Below the pieces are notes generated by a model. That model made no database searches and was not told the origin of the DNA. It saw only the letters and a list, made by a program, of their open reading frames with translations. DNA of 64,000 bases from Polaribacter sp. NJDZ03 (GTDB lineage Bacteria > Bacteroidota > Bacteroidia > Flavobacteriales > Flavobacteriaceae): NCBI RefSeq assembly GCF_019263805.1, contig NZ_CP079195.1, forward strand, positions 251,501 to 315,500, given 5' to 3'. Made by a program: the position numbers and the translations under genes. Positions 15,636 to 24,595 of the stretch are shown piece by piece. The stretch's first letter is position 1, and each line of letters opens with the position of its first letter.

Positions 15636-16664
15636 ATGATTTTAAAAGGATTTGAAGAGTTAAAAAGCTTTCTTGACACATCGAGAAATATTGTAATTAT
15701 AGGGCATAGAAATCCAGATGGAGATGCTATGGGGTCTACATTAGCTTTAAAACATTATTTAGATAAAAAAGGACACAATGCAACTGTTGTTGTGCCCAAT
15801 GAATATCCAGAATTTCTACATTGGTTGCCTGGTTCAAAAACCACATATCGTTTCGATTGGCAAAATAATCAATCTCAAAAAGCAATTAATGCATCAGATC
15901 TTATTTTTCTTTTAGATTTTAATACATTACATAGAGTAGGTTCTGATATGCAAAAAACGTTAGAAAAATATCCCAACGATTTTGCTATGATAGACCATCA
16001 TCAACAACCAGATGATGTAAAATATATGTATTCAGATGTTACTATTTGCTCTACAAGCCAAATGGTGTATCAATTTATAGAAATGAATGCCGATTTAGAT
16101 TTAATTGATGCAGACATTGCTACTTGTTTATATACCGGTATCATGACAGATACGGGGTCTTTTCGCTTTAGATCTACCACAAGTACTACGCACAGAATTA
16201 TTGCAGCTTTAATAGATAAAGGTGCAAAAAATGATAAAATACATAATAATGTATATGATGCTAATTCTTATAATAGATTGTTGTTATTAGGGCAAGCATT
16301 AAGTAATTTACAAATTTTACCAACGTACAATACAGCGTATATTACATTGTCTTCGGAAGAAAAAAAGAGATTCGATTTTCAGAAAGGAGATACAGAAGGT
16401 GTTGTAAACTATGCACTTTCTTTAAAAGGAATTATTTTTGCCGCAATTTTTATAGAAGATAGTGAGCAAGGAATGGTTAAAATTTCTTTCCGTTCTAAAG
16501 GTGCTTTTTCTGTAAATCAGTTTTCTAGAAATCATTTTTCTGGAGGCGGACATGATAATGCAGCAGGAGGAAGGTCTGATGCTTCCATGGCAGAGACCGT
16601 GACCAAATTTGTTAGTTTATTACCACAATATCAAAAAGAATTAGAAGCATCTTATGAAAATTAA
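15636..16664 (+). CDS. DHH family phosphoesterase (NrnA-like oligoribonuclease/pAp phosphatase)
   Basis: The 342-residue protein has the DHH domain motifs GHRNPDGDAMGS (near residue 23), LLDFN, MIDHHQQP and MTDTGSFRFR, which bind two Mn ions. The C-terminal DHHA1 domain ends in FSGGGHDNAAGG. Members degrade nano-RNAs and 3'-phosphoadenosine 5'-phosphate. It heads a five-gene operon and its stop overlaps gldI by 11 bases. Confidence 0.93.
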   Translation: MILKGFEELKSFLDTSRNIVIIGHRNPDGDAMGSTLALKHYLDKKGHNATVVVPNEYPEFLHWLPGSKTTYRFDWQNNQSQKAINASDLIFLLDFNTLHRVGSDMQKTLEKYPNDFAMIDHHQQPDDVKYMYSDVTICSTSQMVYQFIEMNADLDLIDADIATCLYTGIMTDTGSFRFRSTTSTTHRIIAALIDKGAKNDKIHNNVYDANSYNRLLLLGQALSNLQILPTYNTAYITLSSEEKKRFDFQKGDTEGVVNYALSLKGIIFAAIFIEDSEQGMVKISFRSKGAFSVNQFSRNHFSGGGHDNAAGGRSDASMAETVTKFVSLLPQYQKELEASYEN

Positions 16665-17187
16665 AATTTTAGTTCTTACGTTAATTTTATGTTTAGGCTG
16701 TTCTAAAATAGCACCTAGAAGACCTATTAATCCTAAGAATTCTACAACTATATTAAAAGAAACCATTAATGAATCTATAAAGCTAAACGCTTTAGAAGAG
16801 GCTAAGGTTTTAGATATTATTAAAAAAGATTCTACAAAAACGTTTCAAGTTTCTCCTAATGGATTTTGGTATGCCTATATTAACAAAGTAGCAGAAAACG
16901 CTCCAACTCCACAAGTAGGAGATATTGCAACAATAACGTATAATGTGGCTGATTTGCAAGGTAATATAATCTATAGTGAGGCAGAATTAGGTACAAAAGA
17001 ATACAGAGTAGATAAAGAAGATTTTATTTCTGCACTTCAAGTAGGAATAAAGTTGATGAAAGTTGGAGAAACCATTACATTTGTCATTCCGTCTTATAGT
17101 GCTTATGGCATTTCTGGAGATGGAAATAAAATAGGAATTAATCAATCAATTAAGAGTACAGTAACATTAATCAATATAAATAAGTAA
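16654..17187 (+). CDS. gldI: Gliding-motility lipoprotein GldI, FKBP-type peptidyl-prolyl isomerase
   Basis: A 177-residue lipoprotein (lipobox LCLGC, Cys16) with an FKBP domain at about 75-177: VGDIATITYNVADLQGN, QVGIKLMKVGETITFVIPS and AYGISGDG. GldI is required for gliding motility in Flavobacterium johnsoniae, where it probably folds envelope proteins of the GldKLMN system. Position after the DHH gene and before two further prolyl isomerases is typical of Flavobacteriia. Confidence 0.92.
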   Translation: MKIKILVLTLILCLGCSKIAPRRPINPKNSTTILKETINESIKLNALEEAKVLDIIKKDSTKTFQVSPNGFWYAYINKVAENAPTPQVGDIATITYNVADLQGNIIYSEAELGTKEYRVDKEDFISALQVGIKLMKVGETITFVIPSYSAYGISGDGNKIGINQSIKSTVTLININK

Positions 17188-17189
17188 AA

Positions 17190-17918
17190 ATGAAAGTAGT
17201 AAAAAGTGTTTTAGCATTAGCAGTTGTTGCATCTATGGTATCTTGTGATAACCAAGTAAAAGAAGTAAAATCTTTAGAAACAGAAATAGATTCTGTTAGT
17301 TATGCAATTGGGTTAAGTATGTCTGGTCAATTAAAAACAGGTTTCGATGAAGTAAATAAAGATATTCTTACACAGGCTATTAGAAATGGTTTAGATTCTA
17401 CTAATTTATTAATAGACATTAAAGATATTCAGTCTGTAATAAGCCCATATTTTCAAAAGAAACAAGCAGCAGAAATGAAAGAGCAGCAAGAAAAAGCAGC
17501 TAATGAAGCAGAAGCTAAGTTTGGAGAAAATAAAAAAGCAGGAATTGACTTTTTAGCAGAAAACAAAACAAAAGAAGGAGTAATTACTACAGATAGTGGT
17601 TTACAATACATTGTTTTAAAAGAAGGTAACGGAGACAAGCCAGAAGGACCAACTACTAAAGTTAAAGTTCATTATCATGGAACGAACATAGAAGGTAAAG
17701 TATTTGATAGCTCTGTAGATAGAGGTACACCAGCAGAATTTGGATTAAACCAAGTAATTAAAGGTTGGACAGAAGGTGTACAATTAATGAGTGTTGGTTC
17801 TAAATACAAATTTTTTATTCCTCAAGAATTAGCTTACGGAGCACAACAAAAAGGTGCAGATATTAAGCCTTTTTCTACATTAATTTTTGAAGTAGAATTA
17901 TTAGAAATTACAAAATAA
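17190..17918 (+). CDS. FKBP-type peptidyl-prolyl isomerase, FkpA/Mip-like
   Basis: A 242-residue exported protein (probable lipoprotein, SMVSCDN). The N-terminal helical dimerisation domain includes SYAIGLSMSGQLKTG and a long Ala/Glu/Lys-rich helix at about 90-115. The C-terminal FKBP domain is VKVHYHGTNIEGKVFDSS, VIKGWTEGVQLMSVG and IPQELAYG. Active-site aromatic and Asp residues are kept. Two bases separate it from gldI. It probably folds proteins in the periplasm. Confidence 0.93.
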   Translation: MKVVKSVLALAVVASMVSCDNQVKEVKSLETEIDSVSYAIGLSMSGQLKTGFDEVNKDILTQAIRNGLDSTNLLIDIKDIQSVISPYFQKKQAAEMKEQQEKAANEAEAKFGENKKAGIDFLAENKTKEGVITTDSGLQYIVLKEGNGDKPEGPTTKVKVHYHGTNIEGKVFDSSVDRGTPAEFGLNQVIKGWTEGVQLMSVGSKYKFFIPQELAYGAQQKGADIKPFSTLIFEVELLEITK

Positions 17919-17926
17919 TATCCTGA

Positions 17927-19090
17927 ATGAAGAATTTAAAATACTTAATAGCATTTGTTGTTTTATTAACTGCATGTAGCACTACACCAGAAAAGTACAA
18001 AGGACTTGATGATGGAGTTTATGCTGAAATTTTAACCAATAAAGGAGAAATTTTAGTAAAATTATATGCGGAAGATGTACCAATGACAGTTGCTAATTTT
18101 GTTTCTCTTGTAGAAGGAACAAATAGTAAGTTAGTAGATTCTTTAAAAGGTAAAGACTTTTATGAAGGTGTTATTTTTCATAGAGTGGTAGATAATTTTG
18201 TAATTCAGGGTGGTGGTTTTACTGCTAAAGGAAGAAAAGATGCAGGTTATGTTTTTGGTGATGAATTTCCAAAGAGTGAAGATGGAGATTTAATGTACAG
18301 ACATGATGATAAAGGGATTCTTTCTATGGCAAATGCAGGACCAACAACCAATAATACTCAGTTTTTTATTACTCATAAACCAATTCCGCATTTAGATGGT
18401 AAACACGCTGTATTTGGTAAAACAATAATAAACACACTTCAATTAAAAGAATTAAAAAGTAAAATTAAAGATTCTTTACAGTTAAATAGAGCAATAGATT
18501 CTACAAGAATGTCTGTTGTAAATAGTATCGTACAAAAAGATACTATTTTATCTGTAAAGATTCTTAAACTAGGTACTGAAGCAAATAATTTTAATGCTGC
18601 AGAAGTTTTTGATACCCAGTTAGGAGATTTTGAAAGCTTAGAAAAAAATAAAAAGAAAGCAGAAGATGAAGTAGAAAAAGCAAGATATGCTAATTATTTA
18701 GTTGAAAAAGCAGCTTTTTTAGAAGAAATGGATGAAGCGAAAGCAAAGAAAACATCTTCTGGACTTCGAATATTAAAACTTAAGAAAACTTCTGGTAAAA
18801 AAATAGTAGACAACAAACCTTTGTCTATTAACTATACATTGTATACTGCAGATGGGCAAAAGATTCAATCTACAGCAGAAACTAGTAGTACGCCTTTTGT
18901 ATGTCAGTTAAATGATGTTCAAAGACCTATGATTGCTGGTTTTAAAGAAGGTGTATTAACCATGAATGAAGGTGAAAAAGTACGTTTATTTATACCTTAC
19001 TATTTAGGGTATGGTGAAGAAAAATACGGACCTTTCCCTGCAAAATCTGATTTAGTTTTTGAAGTTGAAGTTTTAAAAATAGGAAAATAA
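17927..19090 (+). CDS. Cyclophilin-FKBP fusion peptidyl-prolyl isomerase (lipoprotein)
   Basis: A 387-residue protein with lipobox LLTACS (Cys17). A cyclophilin domain spans about 30-215 (VIFHRVVDNFVIQGGG, GILSMANAGPTTNNTQFF, HLDGKHAVFG, with the catalytic Arg in FHRV). A charged helical linker runs from about 225 to 265. An FKBP domain follows at about 275-387 (MIAGFKEGVLTMNEGEKV, IPYYLGYGEEKYG). Two unrelated isomerase folds are thus on one chain, an arrangement known as dual-family immunophilins in some Flavobacteriia. The FKBP half has weaker active-site conservation and may serve for binding. Confidence 0.93.
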   Translation: MKNLKYLIAFVVLLTACSTTPEKYKGLDDGVYAEILTNKGEILVKLYAEDVPMTVANFVSLVEGTNSKLVDSLKGKDFYEGVIFHRVVDNFVIQGGGFTAKGRKDAGYVFGDEFPKSEDGDLMYRHDDKGILSMANAGPTTNNTQFFITHKPIPHLDGKHAVFGKTIINTLQLKELKSKIKDSLQLNRAIDSTRMSVVNSIVQKDTILSVKILKLGTEANNFNAAEVFDTQLGDFESLEKNKKKAEDEVEKARYANYLVEKAAFLEEMDEAKAKKTSSGLRILKLKKTSGKKIVDNKPLSINYTLYTADGQKIQSTAETSSTPFVCQLNDVQRPMIAGFKEGVLTMNEGEKVRLFIPYYLGYGEEKYGPFPAKSDLVFEVEVLKIGK

Positions 19091-19094
19091 TTAG

Positions 19095-19652
19095 ATGGAA
19101 GATATTATACATTTAGATAAAAATCTATTAATTTTCTTAAACAGTTTAGGGAGTGAGCAATGGGATCCGTTTTGGTTGGTAATTACCAATCAACTTTATT
19201 GGAGCCCATTGTTTATTCTTATTTTTTATTTAACCATTAAAGCTTATGGTTGGAAACAGGGTGGATTTATGATTTTTTCCATGATTTTATTGGTTGCATT
19301 TTCAGACCAATTTACCAATTTAATTAAAAATAATGTACAACGTTTAAGACCTAATAACGATCCAGAAATAAAACACTTATTAAGAACTTTAATTACTCCT
19401 CAGAGTTATAGTTTTACCTCTGGTCATTCTTCTACATCAACTTTTTTCTCTGTTTTTGTAGTGTTACTTTTAAAAGATAAATACAAGTATATCTACTTTA
19501 TCTTATTTTGGCCATTAATTTTCGCTTATAGTAGGTTGTATTTAGGTGTGCATTTTCCTATTGATATTATTGTAGGAGCCTTAGTTGGTATTACTCTTGC
19601 TTATATTTATTACTTCTTTTTTAAGAAGGTAGATCAAAAAATATTTAAATAA
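19095..19652 (+). CDS. PAP2-family membrane phosphatase
   Basis: A 185-residue protein with five or six membrane segments and all three phosphatase motifs: KNNVQRLRP (KX6RP), SFTSGHSS (PSGH) and SRLYLGVHFPID (SRX5HX3D). Likely lipid substrates are undecaprenyl pyrophosphate or phosphatidate/phosphatidylglycerophosphate, and the sequence does not decide between them. It is the last gene of the operon. Confidence 0.9.
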   Translation: MEDIIHLDKNLLIFLNSLGSEQWDPFWLVITNQLYWSPLFILIFYLTIKAYGWKQGGFMIFSMILLVAFSDQFTNLIKNNVQRLRPNNDPEIKHLLRTLITPQSYSFTSGHSSTSTFFSVFVVLLLKDKYKYIYFILFWPLIFAYSRLYLGVHFPIDIIVGALVGITLAYIYYFFFKKVDQKIFK

Positions 19653-20072
19653 AATTAGACAAGATACTTACTTTATTTAGTGTTTTTTCCGATAATTATC
19701 GAAAAAAAGCCATGCAATAAATTCTTCAATTTAAAATATTAGAAACCAGTTTTGTAAATGCATAATTAGTGGTGTAATTAAGTTATTATAACTTTTTTCA
19801 CGCACTAATTTTTGTTTTTAATAAAAAAAATGTAATCAAAATACATTTAAACTTTAGAAGTAGCAATTTTTTTAATTACAGATCTTAAACTAAAAAAAGA
19901 GGCTGTAATTGGTGCTTTTCAGAAATAAAATATTTGCTAGAAAGTAGTTGGTAATTCAGTGTTTTCTACAACATTATTAAGATTTAAAGACGCATGAAAA
20001 TTTATTTTAGAAATATTAAAAATAAACTTGCGTTTTTAGAATTAAAAAGGATGATAAAAAGTAGATTTTAAG
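19653..20072. other. 420-base intergenic region without recognised gene
   Basis: AT-rich. It contains a 12-base palindrome CGATAATTATCG (19690-19701) flanked by T and A runs. These lie in the wrong order for a T-tailed terminator. No open frame, tRNA or repeat of the window's families is visible. Confidence 0.55.
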
Positions 20073-20080
20073 TAAATTTG
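20073..20080 (+). promoter_or_regulatory. Promoter -7 box for pheT
   Basis: TAAATTTG fits TAnnTTTG and lies 27 bases before the ATG at 20108, with no convincing -33 TTG. It overlaps the longer upstream start and so supports the shorter protein. Confidence 0.5.
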
Positions 20081-20107
20081 CAGTTAACAAACCCGGAAAA
20101 AAATAAT

Positions 20108-22534
20108 ATGAAAATATCATACAATTGGTTACAACAATTTTTGCAGATAGATTGGGAGCCTGTTAAAACAGGAGAATTGTTAACTGATTTAGGATTAGAG
20201 GTGGAAGGAATTGAAACCAAAGAATCTATAAAAGGAAGTTTAAAAGGAATTGTTGTTGGTAAGGTTTTAACTTGTATACAGCATCCTAACGCAGATCGTT
20301 TAAAAATAACTACAGTAGATTTAGGTCTAGAAAATCCCGTACAAATTGTTTGTGGAGCGCCTAACGTTGCTGCAGGACAAAAAGTGCCAGTTGCAACTAT
20401 TGGAACTACTTTATATGATGATAAAGGTGACGGCTTTAAAATAAAAAAAGGGAAGATTAGGGGAGAAGAAAGTCATGGAATGATTTGTGCCGAAGACGAA
20501 TTAGGTTTAGGTAAAGGTCATGACGGAATTTTAGTGTTAGATGATAACCTAAAAGAAGGAACGCCTGCTGCAGAAGTTTTTAAAATAGAAACAGATTATG
20601 TTTTTGAGATAGGGTTAACCCCAAATAGGTCTGATGCAATGAGCCATTTTGGTGTAGCTAGAGACTTAAGAGCAGGTTTAATTCAAAAAGATCTTAAATT
20701 AGAATTGATATCTCCTTCTGTAAGTAATTTTCATGTAGATGAAAGAACGTTGCGTATAGATGTAGAAGTAGAAAATAAAGAATCAACTCCACGTTATTGT
20801 GGTATCACTATTACAGATATAGAAGTAAAAGATTCGCCAGAATGGATTCAAAATAGGTTAAAGGCTATTGGCATAATACCTAAAAACAATATTGTAGATA
20901 TTACAAATTATGTTTTACATGAACTTGGGCAACCTTTGCATGCGTTTGATGCTCAGAAAATAAAAGGAAATAAAATACTTGTAAAAACATTAGAAGCCGG
21001 TACTAAGTTTACCACTTTAGATGAAGTTGAAAGAGAATTATCTGCCGAAGATATTATGATTTGTGATGGAGATTCTAATCCTCTTTGCATTGCAGGTGTT
21101 TTTGGAGGTTTACATTCTGGAGTTACAGACCATACAACATCTATATTTTTAGAAAGTGCTTACTTTAATCCTGTTAGTGTTCGTAAAACAGCCAAAAGAC
21201 ATGCTTTAAATACAGATGCATCTTTCCGTTTTGAACGTGGAATAGATATTAATACAACAGAATATGCTTTAAAAAGAGCAGCTTTATTAATTGAAGAATA
21301 TGCAGGTGGTAAATTAGCTTCAGATATTTCTGACTTTTATCCTGTTAGAATAGAAGATTTTCAAGTCTTTTTGTCTTACGATAACGTGTATCGTTTAATT
21401 GGTCAAGAGATTCCAAAAGAAACCATTAAAAATATTTTAGCTTCATTAGAAATTAAAATAAATAGTGAAACAAATGGTGGTCTTGGCTTAACAATACCTT
21501 CTTATAGAACAGATGTACAGCGTGAAGCAGATATTATTGAAGAAATTTTAAGAGTATATGGTTACAATAATATTGAGTTTTCTCACAAACTAAATACATC
21601 TATTTCTTATGATTCTAATAAAGAAACAAAGATAGAAAACGTTATTGCAAACCAATTAAGTGCTTTAGGTTTTAATGAAACGATGGCAAATTCTTTAACA
21701 AAGCCAGAGTATACTGCTTTGTCTGAGAATATTAATGAAGAAGCAAATGTAGAAATGTTAAATCCGTTAAGCAACGATTTAAAAGTGCTACGTCAGTCTT
21801 TATTATTTAGTGGTTTAGAGTCTGTAAGTTATAATATTAACAGAAAAAATAATTCATTACAATTCTTTGAATTTGGTAAAACGTATCATAAATACGCAGA
21901 TAAATATGAAGAAAATAAACACTTAACGCTTTTTGTTACTGGTAACAGATCTAAAGAAAGCTGGAGTGTTGCTAGTAAAACTACAGATTTCTTTTACTTA
22001 AAAGGTGTTATAACGTCATTATTAAGTAGGTTAGGTATAGATAAAATAAAATCGTCTCCATCTAAACAAGATATTTTTTCTGAAGGAATTTCTTTTGGTT
22101 TAGGAAAAATAAAATTAGTTGAATTTGGTGTAGTTAAAGCTTCTTTATTAAAAGAATTCGGAATTAAGCAAGAGGTTTTATTTGCAGACTTTAATTGGGA
22201 TACTATTTTAAAATTAGTAGGTAATAAGAATGTTAAGGTAAGTGAATTATCTAAATTCCCTATTGTAAAACGAGATTTAGCCTTGTTATTAGATTCTAAA
22301 GTGTCTTTTAATGAAGTGTATAATTTAGCTTTTCAAGCGGAAAAAAGCATCTTAAAAGAAGTAGATTTATTTGATGTTTACGAAGGTGATAAATTACCAA
22401 AAGGAAAAAAATCGTATGCCGTTAGTTTCTTATTACAAGATGAAACAAAAACTTTAGCAGACAAACAAATAGATAAAATAATGCAAAAATTACAGCAATC
22501 TTTTGAGAAAAACTTAGAGGCTATTTTAAGGTAA
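20108..22534 (+). CDS. pheT: Phenylalanine-tRNA ligase beta subunit
   Basis: The 808-residue protein has the N-terminal tRNA-binding (EMAP-like) domain (about 40-150), B3/B4 editing domain with HELGQPLHAFDA, B5 domain, catalytic-like core (FEFGKTYHKY) and C-terminal FDX-ACB anticodon domain (LSKFPIVKRDLALLL). It forms the alpha2-beta2 enzyme with PheS, which is not in this window. I chose the ATG at 20108 because KISYNWL is the family start. Confidence 0.97.
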   Translation: MKISYNWLQQFLQIDWEPVKTGELLTDLGLEVEGIETKESIKGSLKGIVVGKVLTCIQHPNADRLKITTVDLGLENPVQIVCGAPNVAAGQKVPVATIGTTLYDDKGDGFKIKKGKIRGEESHGMICAEDELGLGKGHDGILVLDDNLKEGTPAAEVFKIETDYVFEIGLTPNRSDAMSHFGVARDLRAGLIQKDLKLELISPSVSNFHVDERTLRIDVEVENKESTPRYCGITITDIEVKDSPEWIQNRLKAIGIIPKNNIVDITNYVLHELGQPLHAFDAQKIKGNKILVKTLEAGTKFTTLDEVERELSAEDIMICDGDSNPLCIAGVFGGLHSGVTDHTTSIFLESAYFNPVSVRKTAKRHALNTDASFRFERGIDINTTEYALKRAALLIEEYAGGKLASDISDFYPVRIEDFQVFLSYDNVYRLIGQEIPKETIKNILASLEIKINSETNGGLGLTIPSYRTDVQREADIIEEILRVYGYNNIEFSHKLNTSISYDSNKETKIENVIANQLSALGFNETMANSLTKPEYTALSENINEEANVEMLNPLSNDLKVLRQSLLFSGLESVSYNINRKNNSLQFFEFGKTYHKYADKYEENKHLTLFVTGNRSKESWSVASKTTDFFYLKGVITSLLSRLGIDKIKSSPSKQDIFSEGISFGLGKIKLVEFGVVKASLLKEFGIKQEVLFADFNWDTILKLVGNKNVKVSELSKFPIVKRDLALLLDSKVSFNEVYNLAFQAEKSILKEVDLFDVYEGDKLPKGKKSYAVSFLLQDETKTLADKQIDKIMQKLQQSFEKNLEAILR

Positions 22535-22563
22535 TTTAAAAATTACTTTTATTAATTTTCATA

Positions 22564-22595
22564 AAAAAAACCATCTCAATTGAGATGGTTTTTTT
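22564..22595. terminator. Bidirectional terminator after pheT
   Basis: Seven A residues, the palindrome CCATCTCAATTGAGATGG (22571-22588), and seven T residues form a 16-bp loopless stem usable on both strands. Confidence 0.85.
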
Positions 22596-22662
22596 ATTCA
22601 CTAATTCAAATAAGTACATCAAAAACAGTTTACAAAGTTGTTTTCAATAGCGCTCTTTCAAG
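22564..22662 (-). ncRNA. Candidate small RNA between pheT and lipA
   Basis: On the minus strand TATTTTTG (22676-22669) fits a -7 box. It is followed by CGCTTGAAAGAGCG, a short hairpin, then unstructured sequence, and after about 100 bases the bidirectional terminator. No open frame of note is present. Promoter, 5' hairpin and terminator make a plausible sRNA unit, but no -33 TTG is seen and no family was recognised. Confidence 0.35.
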
Positions 22663-22733
22663 CGAGTGCAAAAATAGTGTATTGTATGATAATATGTTAA
22701 TTAAATATGATTTTTATATTAATTTAATAAAAA

Positions 22734-22757
22734 AACGATTCTCTACTGAGAATCGTT
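22734..22757 (-). terminator. Rho-independent terminator of lipA
   Basis: AACGATTCTC (22734-22743) pairs with GAGAATCGTT (22748-22757) around a 4-base loop. On the minus strand it is followed by a T-rich tail. Confidence 0.8.
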
Positions 22758-22824
22758 AAATTTTATTCGTTTTTTATGTAAAATTATAAGTGTTTTTGCT
22801 AATTTATTATCAACTTAAAAATAC

Positions 22825-23694
22825 TTATACCGCGTGTTTATGTGCCTTGTAAGAAGAACGCACCAAAGCACCACTTTCTACAAACATAAAGCCCATTTCT
22901 AAACCTAGAGTTTCGTATTTTTTAAACTGATCTGGAGTTATAAATTCTTTAACAGGTAAATGTTTTTTTGTAGGTTGTAAATACTGACCAATAGTAATAA
23001 TATCACAATTTACTGCACGTAAATCTTTCATGGTTTGTATAACCTCTTCTTCCTTTTCACCTAAACCTAGCATTAAACCAGTTTTAGTTCGCATTCCGTT
23101 TTCTTTTAAGTATTTTAAAACACCTAAACTTCTATCGTATTTTGCTTGTATTCTAACTTCACGAGTCAACCTTCTAACAGTTTCCATATTATGAGAAACT
23201 ACTTCTGGGTGTACTTCTATAACTCTATCAATCTGTTTTGTGTTTCCCTGAAAATCTGGAATTAAAGTTTCTAAAGTTGTATTTGGGTTTGCTCTACGAA
23301 TTGCATCCACAGTTTCTGCCCAAATAATAGAACCACCATCTTTTAAATCGTCTCTATCTACAGAAGTAATTACAGCATGTTTTATACTCATTAATTTTAT
23401 AGAACGTGCTACTTTTTCTGGTTCATCCCATTCTACAGTATCTGGTCTTCCGGTTTTTACACCACAAAAACCACAAGAACGAGTACAGGTATTTCCTAAA
23501 ATCATAAATGTTGCAGTTCCTTCTCCCCAACATTCTCCCATGTTAGGACAGCTACCACTGGTACAAATAGTATTTAGTTTATATTTATCTACCAAAGTTC
23601 TTAGTTCAGTGTATTTTTTACCAACCGGTAATTTTACACGTAACCATTTTGGTTTTTTAAGTTTTTCTGGAAGTATTACGGATTCTATTGCCAT
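22825..23694 (-). CDS. lipA: Lipoyl synthase
   Basis: A 289-residue radical-SAM enzyme that inserts two sulfurs into octanoylated E2/H proteins. The auxiliary cluster motif CTSGSCPNMGEC (near residue 43) and the radical-SAM motif CTRSCGFC (near 72) are both present. RSSYKA near the C terminus supplies the Ser ligand of the auxiliary cluster. Length is typical. A -7 box TATCTTTG lies at 23722-23715 upstream. Confidence 0.97.
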   Translation of the reverse strand: MAIESVILPEKLKKPKWLRVKLPVGKKYTELRTLVDKYKLNTICTSGSCPNMGECWGEGTATFMILGNTCTRSCGFCGVKTGRPDTVEWDEPEKVARSIKLMSIKHAVITSVDRDDLKDGGSIIWAETVDAIRRANPNTTLETLIPDFQGNTKQIDRVIEVHPEVVSHNMETVRRLTREVRIQAKYDRSLGVLKYLKENGMRTKTGLMLGLGEKEEEVIQTMKDLRAVNCDIITIGQYLQPTKKHLPVKEFITPDQFKKYETLGLEMGFMFVESGALVRSSYKAHKHAV

Positions 23695-24031
23695 TTTATC
23701 TCTAAATTAAAAAGCAAAGATACAAAGGAAAAAGTAAAAATGAATGGTTAAAACTTCTAAGTAATTAGTCTGTTTACTTTGAATAATTAAGGTATAGCCG
23801 TTTTTTTTTAAACCACCTGATATTCTAACTTTAAAGTTTTTAAAATTACAAAATATAGCTTTAAATATTAAAAATAAAATTAAAGAAATAACGATAGTTA
23901 ACCTTAATTTTTTCCCCTTTTTTAGAAAGAAAAGTGTTTTTTTATGTAATAACTTAATAGACAAATTATAGCTATTTTCTAGACAAATAATAAAATGGAT
24001 TTTATTATTTACATCAAATATTTTTGTTAAT
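23695..24031. other. Intergenic region between lipA and an ECF sigma gene
   Basis: It contains the lipA -7 box (23715-23722, minus). An 85-codon minus-strand frame here is low-complexity Lys/Phe/Leu-rich translation of AT-rich DNA with no family likeness, so I do not call it. Nothing else is seen. Confidence 0.55.
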
Positions 24032-24595
24032 TTAAGATTTCTTAATAATCTCTGCTAACAATTTTTTGGCTCGTAATAACTTTACCTTTACGTTGTTCAT
24101 TGGTTCGTTAATTTGTACTGAAATTTCTTTGTAAGAAAGTTCTTGAAAATAACGCAACTGAATTACTTCTTGGTATTTAGGTTTTAATTGTTTGATATCT
24201 CTTAACAACTTCGCTAAATTTTGTTCTGTAATAATTTTATCTTCTGGTGTTGGACTTTCATCTACTACTAAATAAGCCTTTTCTTCTTGTTCTTTAGAGG
24301 TTTCTGTTGCAATAGATCTATTTTTCTTACGTAATAAATCTATATGAACATTCTTAGAAATGGTAATTAGCCACGTCTTAAAAGCATACTGATCATCAAA
24401 AGTATTAATTTTATCAAAAGCTTTAGAGAACGTTTGTATCGTAATGTCTTCTGCTTCGTTTTCGCTTTTTGTTCTTTTTAATTGATAATTATAAACAGCA
24501 GACCAATAGGTATCCAATAAGTATCTAAATGCAGATTGATTTCCACTTTTAGCTTTTGTAATATTAATAGTAAGTTTAGTATCGTCTATTTCCAA
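24032..24595 (-). CDS. RNA polymerase sigma factor, ECF type
   Basis: The 187-residue protein has sigma region 2 (LLDTYWSAVYNYQLKRTKSE, NEAEDITIQTF, FKTWLITISKN) and region 4 (YQEVIQLRYFQELSYKEISV with its helix-turn-helix). No sigma 1.1 or 3 is present. Its start overlaps the end of the glycosyltransferase gene by 10 bases, so the two are probably translated together. No anti-sigma gene is adjacent, which is unusual for ECF factors. Confidence 0.93.
   Translation of the reverse strand: MEIDDTKLTINITKAKSGNQSAFRYLLDTYWSAVYNYQLKRTKSENEAEDITIQTFSKAFDKINTFDDQYAFKTWLITISKNVHIDLLRKKNRSIATETSKEQEEKAYLVVDESPTPEDKIITEQNLAKLLRDIKQLKPKYQEVIQLRYFQELSYKEISVQINEPMNNVKVKLLRAKKLLAEIIKKS

Noticed and set aside
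19682..19708. Terminator after the PAP2 gene
   Set aside because: The palindrome has T before and A after the stem, so neither strand gives a T-tailed terminator.
23707..23964. 85-codon minus-strand open frame upstream of lipA
   Set aside because: The lipA -7 box lies inside it and the protein is low-complexity Lys/Phe/Leu. Chance frame in AT-rich DNA.
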